A stretch of 64,000 nucleotides of DNA, taken from contig NZ_CP046252.1 of assembly GCF_009720145.1 (NCBI RefSeq), forward strand, positions 1,860,001-1,924,000, written 5' to 3'. Each line of letters begins with the position of its first letter. Positions within the stretch are counted from its first letter, which is position 1. Below the pieces are notes generated by a model. It made no database searches and had not been told where the DNA came from. It saw only the letters and a list, made by a program, of their open reading frames with translations. Positions 33,256 through 42,855 of the stretch are shown here, in pieces. The translations under genes and the position numbers were made by a program. Source of the DNA: Sphingobium sp. CAP-1 (GTDB lineage: Bacteria > Pseudomonadota > Alphaproteobacteria > Sphingomonadales > Sphingomonadaceae).

Positions 33256-33624
33256 ATGGCACGTATTGCGGGTGTCAACATCCCGACCAACAAGCGCGTG
33301 ATCATCGCGCTCACCTACATTCACGGCATCGGCCGCAAGACCGCCGTCGACCTCGCCGACAAACTGGGCATTGACCACAGCCGTCGCGTTCAGGATCTGT
33401 CGGACGCCGAAGTCCTCCAGATTCGTGAAGCGATCGACGCCGACCTGACCGTCGAAGGCGATCTGCGTCGCGAAACCGCGATGAACATCAAGCGCCTGAT
33501 GGACCTGGCCTGCTATCGCGGCCTGCGTCATCGCAAGGGTCTGCCGGTCCGCGGTCAGCGCACGCACACCAATGCGCGCACCCGCAAGGGCAAGGCCAAG
33601 CCGATCGCCGGCAAGAAGAAGTAA
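33256..33624 (+). CDS. rpsM: 30S ribosomal protein S13
   Basis: 122 residues, MARIAGVNIPTNKRVIIALT onward, with the basic tail GLPVRGQRTHTNARTRKGKA that contacts the 30S head and tRNA. It is the first gene of the alpha operon here; secY and adk, often just upstream in related genomes, are not in the window at this place. An open extension upstream lacks ribosomal protein sequence. Confidence 0.98.
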   Translation: MARIAGVNIPTNKRVIIALTYIHGIGRKTAVDLADKLGIDHSRRVQDLSDAEVLQIREAIDADLTVEGDLRRETAMNIKRLMDLACYRGLRHRKGLPVRGQRTHTNARTRKGKAKPIAGKKK

Positions 33625-33714
33625 TTCGTCCGGGGGACGAATTACTCCGCCGGAGGCAGCTCTCCCCAAGCGAGACGCCTTCTGCGCAACCAGATTTTGT
33701 AGGAAGAGCTAATA

Positions 33715-34104
33715 ATGGCACGCGAACCCCAGCGCATTAAGCGCCGCGAACGCAAGAACATCTCGGCCGGCGTCGCGCACGTCAACGCCAGCTTCAACAA
33801 CACCATGGTGACCATCACCGACGCCCAGGGCAACGCGATTTCGTGGTCCTCGGCCGGCATGATGGGCTTCAAGGGCAGCCGCAAGTCGACCCCGTATGCC
33901 GCTCAGGTGTGCGCCGAAGACGCCGGCCGCAAGGCCGCCGAACATGGCGTGCGCACCCTTGAAGTCGAAGTCAAGGGTCCGGGTTCGGGCCGTGAATCGG
34001 CCCTGCGCGCGCTGCAGGCCGTCGGCTTCCACATCACCTCGATCCGCGACGTGACGCCGATCCCGCACAATGGCGTGCGTCCGTCCAAGCGCCGCCGCGT
34101 CTGA
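33715..34104 (+). CDS. rpsK: 30S ribosomal protein S11
   Basis: 129 residues with the conserved HVNASFNNTMVTITDAQGNA and the end PHNGVRPSKRRRV, part of the 30S platform near the E-site mRNA. GGAAGAGC lies upstream of the ATG. The 90-base gap after rpsM has no terminator. Confidence 0.98.
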   Translation: MAREPQRIKRRERKNISAGVAHVNASFNNTMVTITDAQGNAISWSSAGMMGFKGSRKSTPYAAQVCAEDAGRKAAEHGVRTLEVEVKGPGSGRESALRALQAVGFHITSIRDVTPIPHNGVRPSKRRRV

Positions 34105-34225
34105 CGCGCAGCGCTGCATGACATGCGGGCGGCGGACGCGTCGCCCGTTTACCCGTTTGCATCGCCGGAACGTCCTGCCGGGTTCAGGATTATGAAGCGT
34201 TTCGGCCCATCCCCAGGGGAAATAC

Positions 34226-35287
34226 ATGACTGTCAACATGAAGAACTGGCAGGAATTGAAGAAGCCCAACAGCCTTGAGATCAAGGCGTCGGGTGACGGC
34301 AAGCGCAAGGCGACCTTCGTTGCCGAGCCGCTGGAGCGCGGTTTCGGCCTGACGCTCGGCAACGCGCTGCGCCGGGTTCTTCTCTCCTCGCTTCAGGGCG
34401 CGGCGGTCACCTCGATCAAGATCGAGAATGTCCTGCACGAATTCTCGTCGCTCGCCGGCGTGCGTGAGGACGTGACCGACATCGTCCTCAACATCAAGCA
34501 GGTCGCGCTGAAGATGGAAGGCGAAGGCCCGAAGCGGCTTCAGCTTTCCGCTACCGGCCCGGCCGTGGTGAAAGCGGGCGACATCAGCGTCGTGGGCGAC
34601 ATCGAAGTGATGAACCCCGATCTGGTGATCTGCCATCTGGACCAGGGCGCGACCCTGAACATGGAACTGACCGCTGACATCGGCAAGGGCTATGTCCCCG
34701 CCGTGGCCAACCGTCCGGCCGACGCGCCGATCGGCCTGATCCCGGTCGATGCGCTCTACTCGCCGGTGCGCCAGGTCGCCTACAAGGTGGACAACACACG
34801 CGTCGGCCAGGAACTGGACTATGACAAGCTGTCGCTGACGCTTGAAACCGACGGCACCGTCACGCCGGAGGACGCGGTGGCCTATGCCGCCCGCATCCTG
34901 CAGGACCAGCTCCAGTTGTTCGTTCATTTCGAGGACGCGCTGCCCGCCGCCGCGCCGGCTGCCGGTCATGCCGCCGCCGCCGCTTCGGAAGGCGAAAGCG
35001 ACACCAACCAGATCAACCGCTATCTGCTCAAGAAGGTGGACGAACTGGAACTGTCGGTCCGCTCGGCCAACTGCCTCAAGAACGACAACATCATCTATAT
35101 CGGCGATCTGGTGCAAAAGACCGAAGCCGAGATGCTGCGCACCCCCAATTTCGGCCGCAAGTCGCTGAACGAAATCAAGGAAGTGCTGTCGTCCATGGGC
35201 CTGCGTCTGGGCATGGACATCCCCGGCTGGCCGCCGGAAAATATCGAGGAAATGGCCAAGAAGCTCGAACAGGAGCTGCTGGGCTGA
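34226..35287 (+). CDS. rpoA: RNA polymerase alpha subunit
   Basis: 353 residues. The N-terminal assembly domain contains ERGFGLTLGNALRRVLLSSL; a flexible alanine-rich linker (about 250-265) leads to the C-terminal DNA- and activator-binding domain with LELSVRSANCLKNDNI and NFGRKSLNEIKEVL. It follows S11 and precedes L17 as expected; rpsD is absent from the operon, common in Alphaproteobacteria. Confidence 0.98.
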   Translation: MTVNMKNWQELKKPNSLEIKASGDGKRKATFVAEPLERGFGLTLGNALRRVLLSSLQGAAVTSIKIENVLHEFSSLAGVREDVTDIVLNIKQVALKMEGEGPKRLQLSATGPAVVKAGDISVVGDIEVMNPDLVICHLDQGATLNMELTADIGKGYVPAVANRPADAPIGLIPVDALYSPVRQVAYKVDNTRVGQELDYDKLSLTLETDGTVTPEDAVAYAARILQDQLQLFVHFEDALPAAAPAAGHAAAAASEGESDTNQINRYLLKKVDELELSVRSANCLKNDNIIYIGDLVQKTEAEMLRTPNFGRKSLNEIKEVLSSMGLRLGMDIPGWPPENIEEMAKKLEQELLG

Positions 35288-35296
35288 TCAGGTGCG

Positions 35297-35320
35297 GGGC
35301 CGGGACAGACGTTCCGGCCC
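35297..35320 (+). terminator. Weak stem-loop between rpoA and rplQ
   Basis: GGGCCGG and CCGGCCC form a 7-bp stem. No real T tract follows, so it is more likely a pausing or processing structure than a terminator. Confidence 0.35.
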
Positions 35321-35410
35321 GGTTCCTTATGGGCTGACAGGCGGTGGCCCTTAAACACCGCCAGGTCTGGGATACCTTGCACGGTCCCTTAACGAACGAA
35401 GGAAAAGAAC

Positions 35411-35836
35411 ATGCGTCATAAGGTTGGTCATCGTAAGCTGCAACGCAGCGCCGGCCATCGTAACTCGCTGCTGCGCAACCTCGCAGCGTCGCTCATCAAG
35501 CATGAGCAGATCCTGACCGGCACTGCGAAGGCCAAGGAACTGCGTCCTTACGTCGAAAAGCTGATCACCCTCGCCAAGAAGGGTGGCCTGTCCAACCGTC
35601 GTCTGGCCCACGCCCGCCTTCAGGACGATGCGCAGCTCGTCAAGCTGTTCGACATTCTGGCCGAACGCTACAAGGATCGTGACGGCGGCTATACCCGCGT
35701 GATCAAGGCCGGTTTCCGCGCTTCGGACGCGGCGCCGATGGCGATCATCGAACTGGTCGATCGTGACGTGTCCGCCAAGGGTCAGGATTCCGGTCCGGTT
35801 CAGGGCGCCGACGCGGACGAGCTGGAAGAAGCTTGA
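35411..35836 (+). CDS. rplQ: 50S ribosomal protein L17
   Basis: 141 residues beginning MRHKVGHRKLQRSAGHRNSL, with ANLAASLIKHE-like NLAASLIKHEQILTGTAKAK, the standard L17 N-terminus. It has a short acidic C-terminal extension (GADADELEEA). AAGGAAAAG lies upstream. It is the last gene of the alpha operon. Confidence 0.97.
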   Translation: MRHKVGHRKLQRSAGHRNSLLRNLAASLIKHEQILTGTAKAKELRPYVEKLITLAKKGGLSNRRLAHARLQDDAQLVKLFDILAERYKDRDGGYTRVIKAGFRASDAAPMAIIELVDRDVSAKGQDSGPVQGADADELEEA

Positions 35837-35852
35837 TCTGATCGGTCCGGTC

Positions 35853-35894
35853 TAGAGCGGTTTTCGTTCCGATTGCATCGGAACTACCGCTCTA
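35853..35894 (+). terminator. Composite palindrome after rplQ
   Basis: TAGAGCGGT...ACCGCTCTA encloses an inner TTCCGA...TCGGAA stem, giving an almost continuous hairpin of over 15 pairs. The TAGAGCGG/CCGCTCTA ends occur widely in alphaproteobacterial intergenic repeats. It probably ends the operon, although the following T content is modest. Confidence 0.65.
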
Positions 35895-36040
35895 AGTTAT
35901 TCGTTGGCGCATTTTCTTAATCAGCGGGTGATTCCACCCGCTTGGAAAATGCTCCCGCAGGATCGGATACTTTACGGGCGGGCCGCGATTCCCTAGGGAA
36001 TTGCGGCCTGTTCCGTTTGGAAAAGAGTGAAGAAGAGAGG

Positions 36041-38206
36041 ATGCGCGTCGCCCTGATCCTGTTGCCGCTGCTGCTGGCGGCGGCCCCGTCGCACGCCCGT
36101 CCCGACGGCGCGGCGATCGAGGCTGGCGACAAGAACCTCTCCTATCCGGTCGCCAGACGGCTGGACCTTGTCGAGGATCATTTCGGCGTGAAGGTCGCCG
36201 ATCCCTATCGCTGGCTGGAAAACGACCTGCGTGCCGATCCGGCGGTGCGCGACTGGGTGGGGCGGGAAAATGCCCTGACCCGCGCCTATATCGACGATCT
36301 GCCGGGTCGCGCGGCGCTGAAAGGCCGGATGCAGGCGCTGCTCTCGCACGGCCGCTACACCGTCCCGCGCAAGGCCGGCGGTCGCTATTTCTATGGCTAT
36401 AACAAGGGATTGCAGAACCAGACCCCGCTCTATGTGCGAGACGGACTGGAGGGCGCGCAGCGCCTGTTGCTTGACCCCAATGACTGGGCGAAGGACGGGG
36501 CCAGCGCGCTGGCCGAATGGGCCCCCTCGCCCGATGGCAAATATCTTGCCTTTGCCGTGCAGCAGGCGGGCAGCGACTGGCGCACGCTCAAGCTGCTCGA
36601 TGTCGACAGCGGCAAGATGCTGGACGATGCGGTACTGTGGGTCAAATTTTCGCAGATCGCCTGGGACGGCCGGGGCGAAGGCTTTTTCTACTCCCGCTTT
36701 GCTGCCCCACAGGAGGGCGAGGCCTTCCGTTCCGCCAATGAGGATCAGCAGCTTTTCTACCACCGCGTCGGCACCGACCAGACGCAGGACCAACTCATCT
36801 ACGCCACCGCCGACCGGCCCATGCTCAGTCATCAGGCGCAGGTCACGGGCGATGGCCGCTGGCTGGTTATCAACAGCTTTCAGGGTATCGATCCGCGCCG
36901 CGAACTCCATGTCGCCGAACTCACGGGCGGCCCGGTCAAACCACGCCTGCTGGTCAAGGGACCAGCCCATGACTGGCGGCTGATCGGCAGCCAGGGATCG
37001 ACTCTCTTTTTCGTCACGGACGATTCTGCCGCGCATATGCGTGTGGTGACGCTCGATGCCGCCCGGCCGCGCCGCGCCCCGCGCCAGATCGTCGCCGAAC
37101 GCCCCGAAACGCTGGCCGGCGGCTCGCTCGTCGGCAACCGCATGATCCTGGCCTATATGAGCGAAGCGCAGACCGTCGCCGAACTGGTCGAACTGGACGG
37201 GCGCAAAGTCGGTGACGTGCCGCTACCCGGCTTCGGCACCGCGGCGGGCTTCGGCGGACGGGAGGGCGATCCCGAAACCTTCTTCAGCTTTTCGGGCTTC
37301 GTCACCCCGTCCAGCATTTACCGCTTCGACACCGCGACGCTCAAATACAGCCTCTTCGCCCGGCCCGACCTGCCCTTCGACCCCGACGCCTATGGCGTAG
37401 AGCAGCGGCTCTACCCGTCGAAGGACGGAACGATGATCCCCATCACCGTCCTGCGCAAGAAAGCGCTGGCCGACCATGCCATCGCCGCGCCAACCATCCT
37501 CTACGGCTATGGCGGCTTCAACATTTCGCTGACACCGGGCTATTCGGCGACGCGCATGGCCTGGCTGGAGCAGGGCGGCGCCTATGCCATCGCCAATCTG
37601 CGCGGCGGCGGCGAGTTCGGCAAGGCATGGCACGATGCCGGGCGCGGCGCCAACAAGCAGAATGTGTTCGATGACTTCATCGCTGCGGGCGAATGGCTCA
37701 AGGCGAACGGCTATACGCCGGCGGACGGCCTCGCGATCGAGGGCCGCTCAAATGGCGGCCTACTGGTCGGCGCGGTGGTCAACCAGCGGCCCGACCTGTT
37801 CGCCGCCGCGCTGCCGGCCGTGGGCGTGATGGACATGCTGCGCTTCGACCGCTTCACCGCCGGCCGCTACTGGATCGACGATTATGGATCACCGGACAAG
37901 GCGGAGGATTTTCCTTTGCTCTACGGCTACTCCCCCTATCATAACATATTGTCGGGCCGGGACTATCCGGCGATCCTCGTCACCACCGCCGACACCGACG
38001 ACCGCGTCGTGCCGGCGCACAGCTTCAAATATGCCGCCGCGCTCCAGGCTGCCGACCTGGGCGCCAGGCCTCGCCTGCTCCGCGTCGAAAGCCGCGCCGG
38101 CCATGGATCGGGCAAGCCGGTCGACAAGCTGATCGACGAATATGCCGACAGCTACGCCTTCGCCGCCCGCTTCACCGGCCTGACGATCAGGGCCAAGCCG
38201 GAATAG
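36041..38206 (+). CDS. Prolyl oligopeptidase family serine peptidase, exported
   Basis: 721 residues from the ATG at 36041 (AAGAGAGG upstream), with a signal peptide (PSHA, residue 19). DPYRWLENDLRADPAVRDWV is the classic N-terminal block of S9A, then a beta-propeller, then the alpha/beta hydrolase. Visible catalytic residues are the Ser in IEGRSNGGLLVG (about 570), the Asp in TTADTDDRVVPAHSFKYAA (about 651) and the His in SRAGHGSGKP (about 687). It cleaves short peptides after proline, here in the periplasm. Substrate is unknown. Confidence 0.94.
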   Translation: MRVALILLPLLLAAAPSHARPDGAAIEAGDKNLSYPVARRLDLVEDHFGVKVADPYRWLENDLRADPAVRDWVGRENALTRAYIDDLPGRAALKGRMQALLSHGRYTVPRKAGGRYFYGYNKGLQNQTPLYVRDGLEGAQRLLLDPNDWAKDGASALAEWAPSPDGKYLAFAVQQAGSDWRTLKLLDVDSGKMLDDAVLWVKFSQIAWDGRGEGFFYSRFAAPQEGEAFRSANEDQQLFYHRVGTDQTQDQLIYATADRPMLSHQAQVTGDGRWLVINSFQGIDPRRELHVAELTGGPVKPRLLVKGPAHDWRLIGSQGSTLFFVTDDSAAHMRVVTLDAARPRRAPRQIVAERPETLAGGSLVGNRMILAYMSEAQTVAELVELDGRKVGDVPLPGFGTAAGFGGREGDPETFFSFSGFVTPSSIYRFDTATLKYSLFARPDLPFDPDAYGVEQRLYPSKDGTMIPITVLRKKALADHAIAAPTILYGYGGFNISLTPGYSATRMAWLEQGGAYAIANLRGGGEFGKAWHDAGRGANKQNVFDDFIAAGEWLKANGYTPADGLAIEGRSNGGLLVGAVVNQRPDLFAAALPAVGVMDMLRFDRFTAGRYWIDDYGSPDKAEDFPLLYGYSPYHNILSGRDYPAILVTTADTDDRVVPAHSFKYAAALQAADLGARPRLLRVESRAGHGSGKPVDKLIDEYADSYAFAARFTGLTIRAKPE

Positions 38207-38282
38207 GAGGACGCCCTCCCCGTTCAGCCCTCGGACAGCCTGCCTCCCTTATGCCTCGCTCCATCGCAGGAGGCGCAGGACG

Positions 38283-38909
38283 ATGATCGGGACCAAGGCA
38301 CGCTGGATGACCGGAGCGCTGGTGAGCGCGGGGTTGATGCTGGGCAGCGTCGGCAGCGCGCAGGCGCAGCCCGGCTGGGGCGGCGGTCGCGGCTGGGATC
38401 GTGGAGGCTGGGACAGGGGCTGGGACCGGCATCACCGCCATCGTGGCGACGGCTTTGGCGTCGGCGATGCGATCGGTGTCGCGGCGCTGGTGGGCGCGGT
38501 GGCGATCGTCGCTTCCTCGCTCTCCAAGGACAAGCAGACCCGCACCGACCGGGATGACGACGCGCCTCCGCCCAGCAGCGGCACCGATTATGGTGCGGAT
38601 CATAACGCCAATGCGCCCGCGCGCGACGAAGCCGACTTCTCCGACATCGCGGCGCAGGACGACGCCCAGACCGACGCCTGCGCCATCGCCGCCCGCGACG
38701 AAGCGCAGGGCCAGGGCGGCGGCTATGCCGAGGTCCGCCATATTGACGCCCCCCGCACCACGCCGGACGGCGCCACCAATATCGACGGCGAGGTCGAAAG
38801 CCGCGCCAGCTATCGCGCCGCCAGTGGCACGACCCGCCGCTTCATCTGCACGATGAAGGACGGCCGCGTCGCCAGCGTCTATCTCAGCCGCGACGTGGTG
38901 ATGCGGTAA
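38283..38909 (+). CDS. Exported Gly/Trp/Arg-rich protein of unknown function
   Basis: 208 residues with a signal peptide (GSAQAQ, about 29). A short low-complexity stretch of GW, DRG and RH repeats (residues 30-55) is followed by one hydrophobic segment (about 60-80), an acidic linker and a small C-terminal domain with two cysteines (DACAIAARDEA, RRFICTMKDG). The latter pair could form a disulfide. Similar RcnB-neighbour-like sphingomonad proteins exist, but I cannot assign a function. Confidence 0.7.
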   Translation: MIGTKARWMTGALVSAGLMLGSVGSAQAQPGWGGGRGWDRGGWDRGWDRHHRHRGDGFGVGDAIGVAALVGAVAIVASSLSKDKQTRTDRDDDAPPPSSGTDYGADHNANAPARDEADFSDIAAQDDAQTDACAIAARDEAQGQGGGYAEVRHIDAPRTTPDGATNIDGEVESRASYRAASGTTRRFICTMKDGRVASVYLSRDVVMR

Positions 38910-38987
38910 AGCAATAGGCCGGGTCGCTTTATCCTGTCCCCGCCTCCTGCCGTCGGATAGCATCGCCCCCGAATCAGGGGGTTATGG

Positions 38988-39587
38988 GTGACGGCCTTTC
39001 TTCTCGCGCCGGAAAATATCGTCTTTGTGTCAGCCCTGCTGCTGATGCTGCTGATCGGTGGCGTCCAAGCGCTGGGGCTGGTGGGCGACGCCGATCTCGA
39101 TATTGACAGCGATGCCGACCTGCTCGGCTGGCTCGGCTTCGGCCGCCTGCCGCTACTGGCGCTGATCGCGCTGTTCCTCACCCTTTTCGCGGTCATCGGC
39201 CTGCTCGGCCAGCAGGCGGCGCACGACCTGCTGGGCGCGATGCTCTCGCCCTGGATCGCCGTGCCGACCGCCGGCGTCGCCGCCCTGCCCGCCACCGGCC
39301 TCGCCGCGCGCCTCGTCGCGCCGCTGCTGCCGAAGGATCATAGCACCGCCATCCCGCTCGACCATCTGGTCGGCAGCCGCGCGGTCATCGTCACCGGCTG
39401 CGCCACCACCGGCTCGCCCGCTCGCGCGCGGGTGCAGGATCATCATGGCCAGACCCATTATGTCATGGTCGAACCCGACAATACGGGCCAGATATTGGCG
39501 GAGGGCGAAACCATCCTGCTCGTCCGCCGCGAGGATCATCTGTTCCGCGCCATTTCCCATGGCGACCATTATCTACCGACACTCTAG
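38988..39587 (+). CDS. YqiJ-like membrane protein with OB-fold domain
   Basis: 199 residues starting at GTG 38988, with AGGGGG seven bases upstream; an ATG at 38984 is out of frame. Two or three membrane segments (about 8-30, 52-75, 80-105) are followed by a small beta-rich domain with LVGSRAVIVTGCATTGSPA, typical of YqiJ/NfeD-like OB folds. Such proteins are encoded next to flotillins, as here (nine bases before the flotillin gene), and probably help organise a membrane microdomain complex. Confidence 0.82.
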   Translation: MTAFLLAPENIVFVSALLLMLLIGGVQALGLVGDADLDIDSDADLLGWLGFGRLPLLALIALFLTLFAVIGLLGQQAAHDLLGAMLSPWIAVPTAGVAALPATGLAARLVAPLLPKDHSTAIPLDHLVGSRAVIVTGCATTGSPARARVQDHHGQTHYVMVEPDNTGQILAEGETILLVRREDHLFRAISHGDHYLPTL

Positions 39588-39596
39588 GAGACAGAC

Positions 39597-41306
39597 ATGA
39601 CCCTGCCTGCCGTCCAGCAAGGTTTTTCCATCCTGCCCTATGCGATGATCGCGGGCAGCGGCCTGCTCGTCCTCATCGTGCTGGGGATCGTGATCGCCCG
39701 CCTCTACAAGCGCGCGTCGAAGGAAATCGGCTTCGTCCGCACCGGCTTTGGCGGGGAGAAGGTGGTGATGAACGGCGGCGCGCTGGTGCTGCCGATCTTC
39801 CATGAAACCATGCCGGTCAACATGAACACCGTCCGCCTCGCGGTGGAGCGCAAAAATGCCGACGCGCTCATCACCCTCGACCGGCTGCGCATCGACGTGA
39901 AGGCCGAATTCTACGTCCGCGTCCGCCCCGACGCCCAGTCGATCGCCACCGCCGCCCAGACGCTGGGGATGCGCACCATGAACCCGGAAGCGCTGAAGGA
40001 ACTGGTCGAGGGCAAATTTGTCGACGCGCTACGCTCGGTCGCGGCCGGCATGACCATGAACCAGTTGCACGAACAGCGCGGCGACTTCGTGCAGAAGGTG
40101 CAGCAAGTATCCTCGGTCGATCTCGCCATGAACGGGCTGGAGCTGGAAAGCGTCTCGCTCACCGGCCTCGACCAGACCTCGATCGAGCATTTCAACGCCA
40201 ACAACGCCTTCGACGCCGAGGGTCTGACCAAGCTGACCGAGCAGATCGAGCTGCGCAAGAAGAGCCGCAACGACATTGAGCAGGACACCCGCATCCAGAT
40301 CGAAACCAAGAATCTGGAGGCCGATCGCCAGTCGATGCTGATCGCCCGCGACGCCGAATTCGCCCGGCTGGAACAGGAGCGCGAGGTCGAAATGCGCCGC
40401 GCCGCGCAGGTGGCCGAAGTCGCGCGCGAACAGTCGCTGCGCCAGCAGGAAGCCGAACAGGCGAAGATCGAAGCGAAGAAGCTGGTCGACAGCCAGCAAA
40501 TCGAGGCTGACCGCGCCGTCAAACAGGCCCGCATCGCGCAGGAGCAGGCGCTCGAACTCGCCCGGCAGGAACAGCAGATCGCGGTCCAGAACAAGAGCCG
40601 TCAGGAAAGCCAGGCCAAGGCCGAAGCCGACGAGGCCCGTGCCAAGGCGGTCGCCGCCGAGGAACAGGTGCAAACGTCGCGCGCCACCGAGATCGCCGAA
40701 CGCGCCAAGCGGATCGAACTGATCGACGCCGCGCGCGAGGCTGAACGCGCCGCCATTTCGGTGCGGGTCGAGGCGGAGGCCGAGAAACAGGCCGCCGCCG
40801 ACCGCGCCGAAGCGCTGCGCGTCGCGGCCGAAGGTGAGGCCGAAGCCGCCAAGCTGCGCGCCGAGGCCGATCGCGTCCGTTTCGAGGTGGAAGCCGCCGG
40901 CCAGCGCGCGGTCAACGAAGCCGCTAACCTCCTCTCCTCCGATCAGATGTCGCTCCAGACCAAGCTGGCCCTGCTCAAGGTGCTGCCCGACCTGATCCGC
41001 GAAGCTGCCAAACCGATGGAATCGATCGACTCGATTCGGATCGTGCAGGTGGACGGCCTGACCGGCGGCGGCAGCACCACCGCCGGCGATGGCCTGGTCG
41101 GCACCGGCGGCGATCAGAATCTCGCCAGCGCCGCCGTCTCCGCCGCGCTCCGCTACCGCGCGCAGGCGCCGGTGATTGATGGACTGATGAAGGAACTGGG
41201 CCTTGACGGCTCCACCCTCGACACGCTGGTCAAGAGCGCCGTGGACCCGGCTCCGGTGGCCCCCGTGATCGTTGAGAAGATCCTGCCCGACAAGGCGGAG
41301 GGGTAA
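39597..41306 (+). CDS. Flotillin family protein (YqiK-like)
   Basis: 569 residues: an N-terminal membrane anchor (about 13-35), then the SPFH domain (KEIGFVRTGFGGEKVVMNGG, LRIDVKAEFYVRVRPDAQSI). A very long charged coiled coil rich in Glu/Ala/Arg follows (about 200-450), and then a C-terminal domain. It scaffolds membrane microdomains as large oligomers. It is coupled to the YqiJ-like gene. GGAGACAG lies upstream of the ATG. Confidence 0.93.
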   Translation: MTLPAVQQGFSILPYAMIAGSGLLVLIVLGIVIARLYKRASKEIGFVRTGFGGEKVVMNGGALVLPIFHETMPVNMNTVRLAVERKNADALITLDRLRIDVKAEFYVRVRPDAQSIATAAQTLGMRTMNPEALKELVEGKFVDALRSVAAGMTMNQLHEQRGDFVQKVQQVSSVDLAMNGLELESVSLTGLDQTSIEHFNANNAFDAEGLTKLTEQIELRKKSRNDIEQDTRIQIETKNLEADRQSMLIARDAEFARLEQEREVEMRRAAQVAEVAREQSLRQQEAEQAKIEAKKLVDSQQIEADRAVKQARIAQEQALELARQEQQIAVQNKSRQESQAKAEADEARAKAVAAEEQVQTSRATEIAERAKRIELIDAAREAERAAISVRVEAEAEKQAAADRAEALRVAAEGEAEAAKLRAEADRVRFEVEAAGQRAVNEAANLLSSDQMSLQTKLALLKVLPDLIREAAKPMESIDSIRIVQVDGLTGGGSTTAGDGLVGTGGDQNLASAAVSAALRYRAQAPVIDGLMKELGLDGSTLDTLVKSAVDPAPVAPVIVEKILPDKAEG

Positions 41307-41321
41307 GACCGATCATGCCCG

Positions 41322-41429
41322 CCCAGCCATTCGCCAGAAGCAGGAATGGCTGGGATGAAAAGCAGGAGCCCAGTCCAGACGTTGCGATGATGGTGTGAGG
41401 GTAGGACTGGGTTCCTGCCTTCGCAGGAA
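41322..41429. repeat. Cluster of inverted repeats after the flotillin gene
   Basis: Three stems are visible: CCCAGCCATTC / GAATGGCTGGG (41322-41354), AGGAGCCCAGTCC / GGACTGGGTTCCT (41364-41416) and TTCCTGC / GCAGGAA (41412-41429). The last two resemble the GAACCCAGTCC and TTCGCAGGAA repeat elements seen in many sphingomonads. They may end flotillin transcription. Confidence 0.65.
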
Positions 41430-41468
41430 CAGGGCGCGTTTTGTGCGCAACGTGCTTAAGGGAAGAAA

Positions 41469-42812
41469 ATGGTCGCAATCGGCCCGCAATCCCCCACAAC
41501 AGCCTCAACGCTGCCATCCCGCCCCTTGGCATCCCCCTTCCGCGACGATAGCCCCACCGCCATGACCGCTCCCGTCGCCCCCCGTCGCACCGCCGCGATT
41601 CTCTTCATCCTCATCACGGCGCTGCTCGATGTCATGTCGATGGGGATCACCATCCCGGTGCTGCCGCAGCTCATCGAAACACTGTCGGGATCGGATGCCG
41701 CCGCGGGCATGTGGAACGGCCTGTTCGTCGCGCTCTGGGCCGGAATGCAATTTCTCTGCTCCCCGCTGATCGGCTCGCTATCCGACCGCTTCGGGCGGCG
41801 GCCGGTAATTCTGATCTCGGTCGCGGGACTGGCGCTCGACTATGTGCTGATGGCGCTCGCCCCTAATCTCTGGTGGCTGGCGCTCGGCCGCATCCTCGCC
41901 GGCGTCACCTCGTCCAGCTTCACCTCGACCTTCGCCTATATGGCCGACATCACCCCGCCGGAGGGCCGGGCTAAGGGCTATGGCCTGATCGGCGCGGCGT
42001 TCAGCGCGGGCTTCGTCGCCGGGCCGCTTATCGGTGGATTACTCGGCGAAATCTCCCACCGCGCGCCCTTCTGGGCCGCCGCCATCCTCTCCGGCCTCGC
42101 CTTCCTCTACGGCCTGTTCGTCCTCCCCGAATCGCTCGCCCCGGACAAGCGCATGGCGTTCAGCTGGCGGCGCGCCAATCCCTTCGGCGCGCTCAAACTG
42201 CTGCGCTCGCACCCTGAACTGTCCAGCCTCGCGGTCGGCAATTTCCTCCTCTATTTCGCCCATCATATCTTTTCCGCCATCTTCGTCCTCTATGCCGGCG
42301 ACCGCTATGGCTGGGGGGCGTGGCAGGTCGGCGCTCTGCTGGCGCTGGTCGGCCTCATGGACATGGCCGTGCAGGGTCTACTCGTCGGCCCGGTGGTGAA
42401 GCGCCTGGGCGACCGCACCACCATGGTCGTGGGCCTGTGCTTCGGCGCGGTCGGCATCGCATCCATGGGCCTTGCCCCCACGGGCTGGCTGTTCGTCGCC
42501 GCCATGTTCCCCAACGCGCTCTGGGGTCTGGCCATGCCGACCATCCAGTCGCTGATGACGCGGCATGTCTCCGAATCCGAACAGGGCCAGTTGCAGGGCG
42601 CGAACAACAGCGTCGGCGCGATCGCCGGGATCATCTCTCCCCTCTTTTTCGGCGCTATCTATTCGCTGTCGGTCGGTCCCTACCCCGTCCTGCCCTTCAT
42701 CGGCAGCGGCTTCCTGATCGCCGGCGCGGTCCTTGCCTTCGCCGCGCTGATCGGCTGGCGCGCCGGCCGCCAATTCAACCCGCAACTGGACATCAGGGCA
42801 AGGGACGACTAA
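41469..42812 (+). CDS. TetA-like MFS drug/proton antiporter
   Basis: 447 residues with about twelve membrane segments. Motif A is GSLSDRFGRRPV; LLDVMSMGITIPVLPQLIE and GRILAGVTSSSFTSTFAYMA, ADITPPEGRAKGYGLIGAAF closely follow the TCR/Tet(A) branch (DHA1). AAGGGAAG precedes the ATG at 41469; an internal ATG at 41562 (MTAPVAPRR) is an alternative. No adjacent TetR repressor is present, so tetracycline itself is an unlikely physiological substrate. Confidence 0.88.
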   Translation: MVAIGPQSPTTASTLPSRPLASPFRDDSPTAMTAPVAPRRTAAILFILITALLDVMSMGITIPVLPQLIETLSGSDAAAGMWNGLFVALWAGMQFLCSPLIGSLSDRFGRRPVILISVAGLALDYVLMALAPNLWWLALGRILAGVTSSSFTSTFAYMADITPPEGRAKGYGLIGAAFSAGFVAGPLIGGLLGEISHRAPFWAAAILSGLAFLYGLFVLPESLAPDKRMAFSWRRANPFGALKLLRSHPELSSLAVGNFLLYFAHHIFSAIFVLYAGDRYGWGAWQVGALLALVGLMDMAVQGLLVGPVVKRLGDRTTMVVGLCFGAVGIASMGLAPTGWLFVAAMFPNALWGLAMPTIQSLMTRHVSESEQGQLQGANNSVGAIAGIISPLFFGAIYSLSVGPYPVLPFIGSGFLIAGAVLAFAALIGWRAGRQFNPQLDIRARDD

Positions 42813-42855
42813 CCGGGCGCGAATCCCTGCCACCGCTCTACATAAAGGCGATTCG

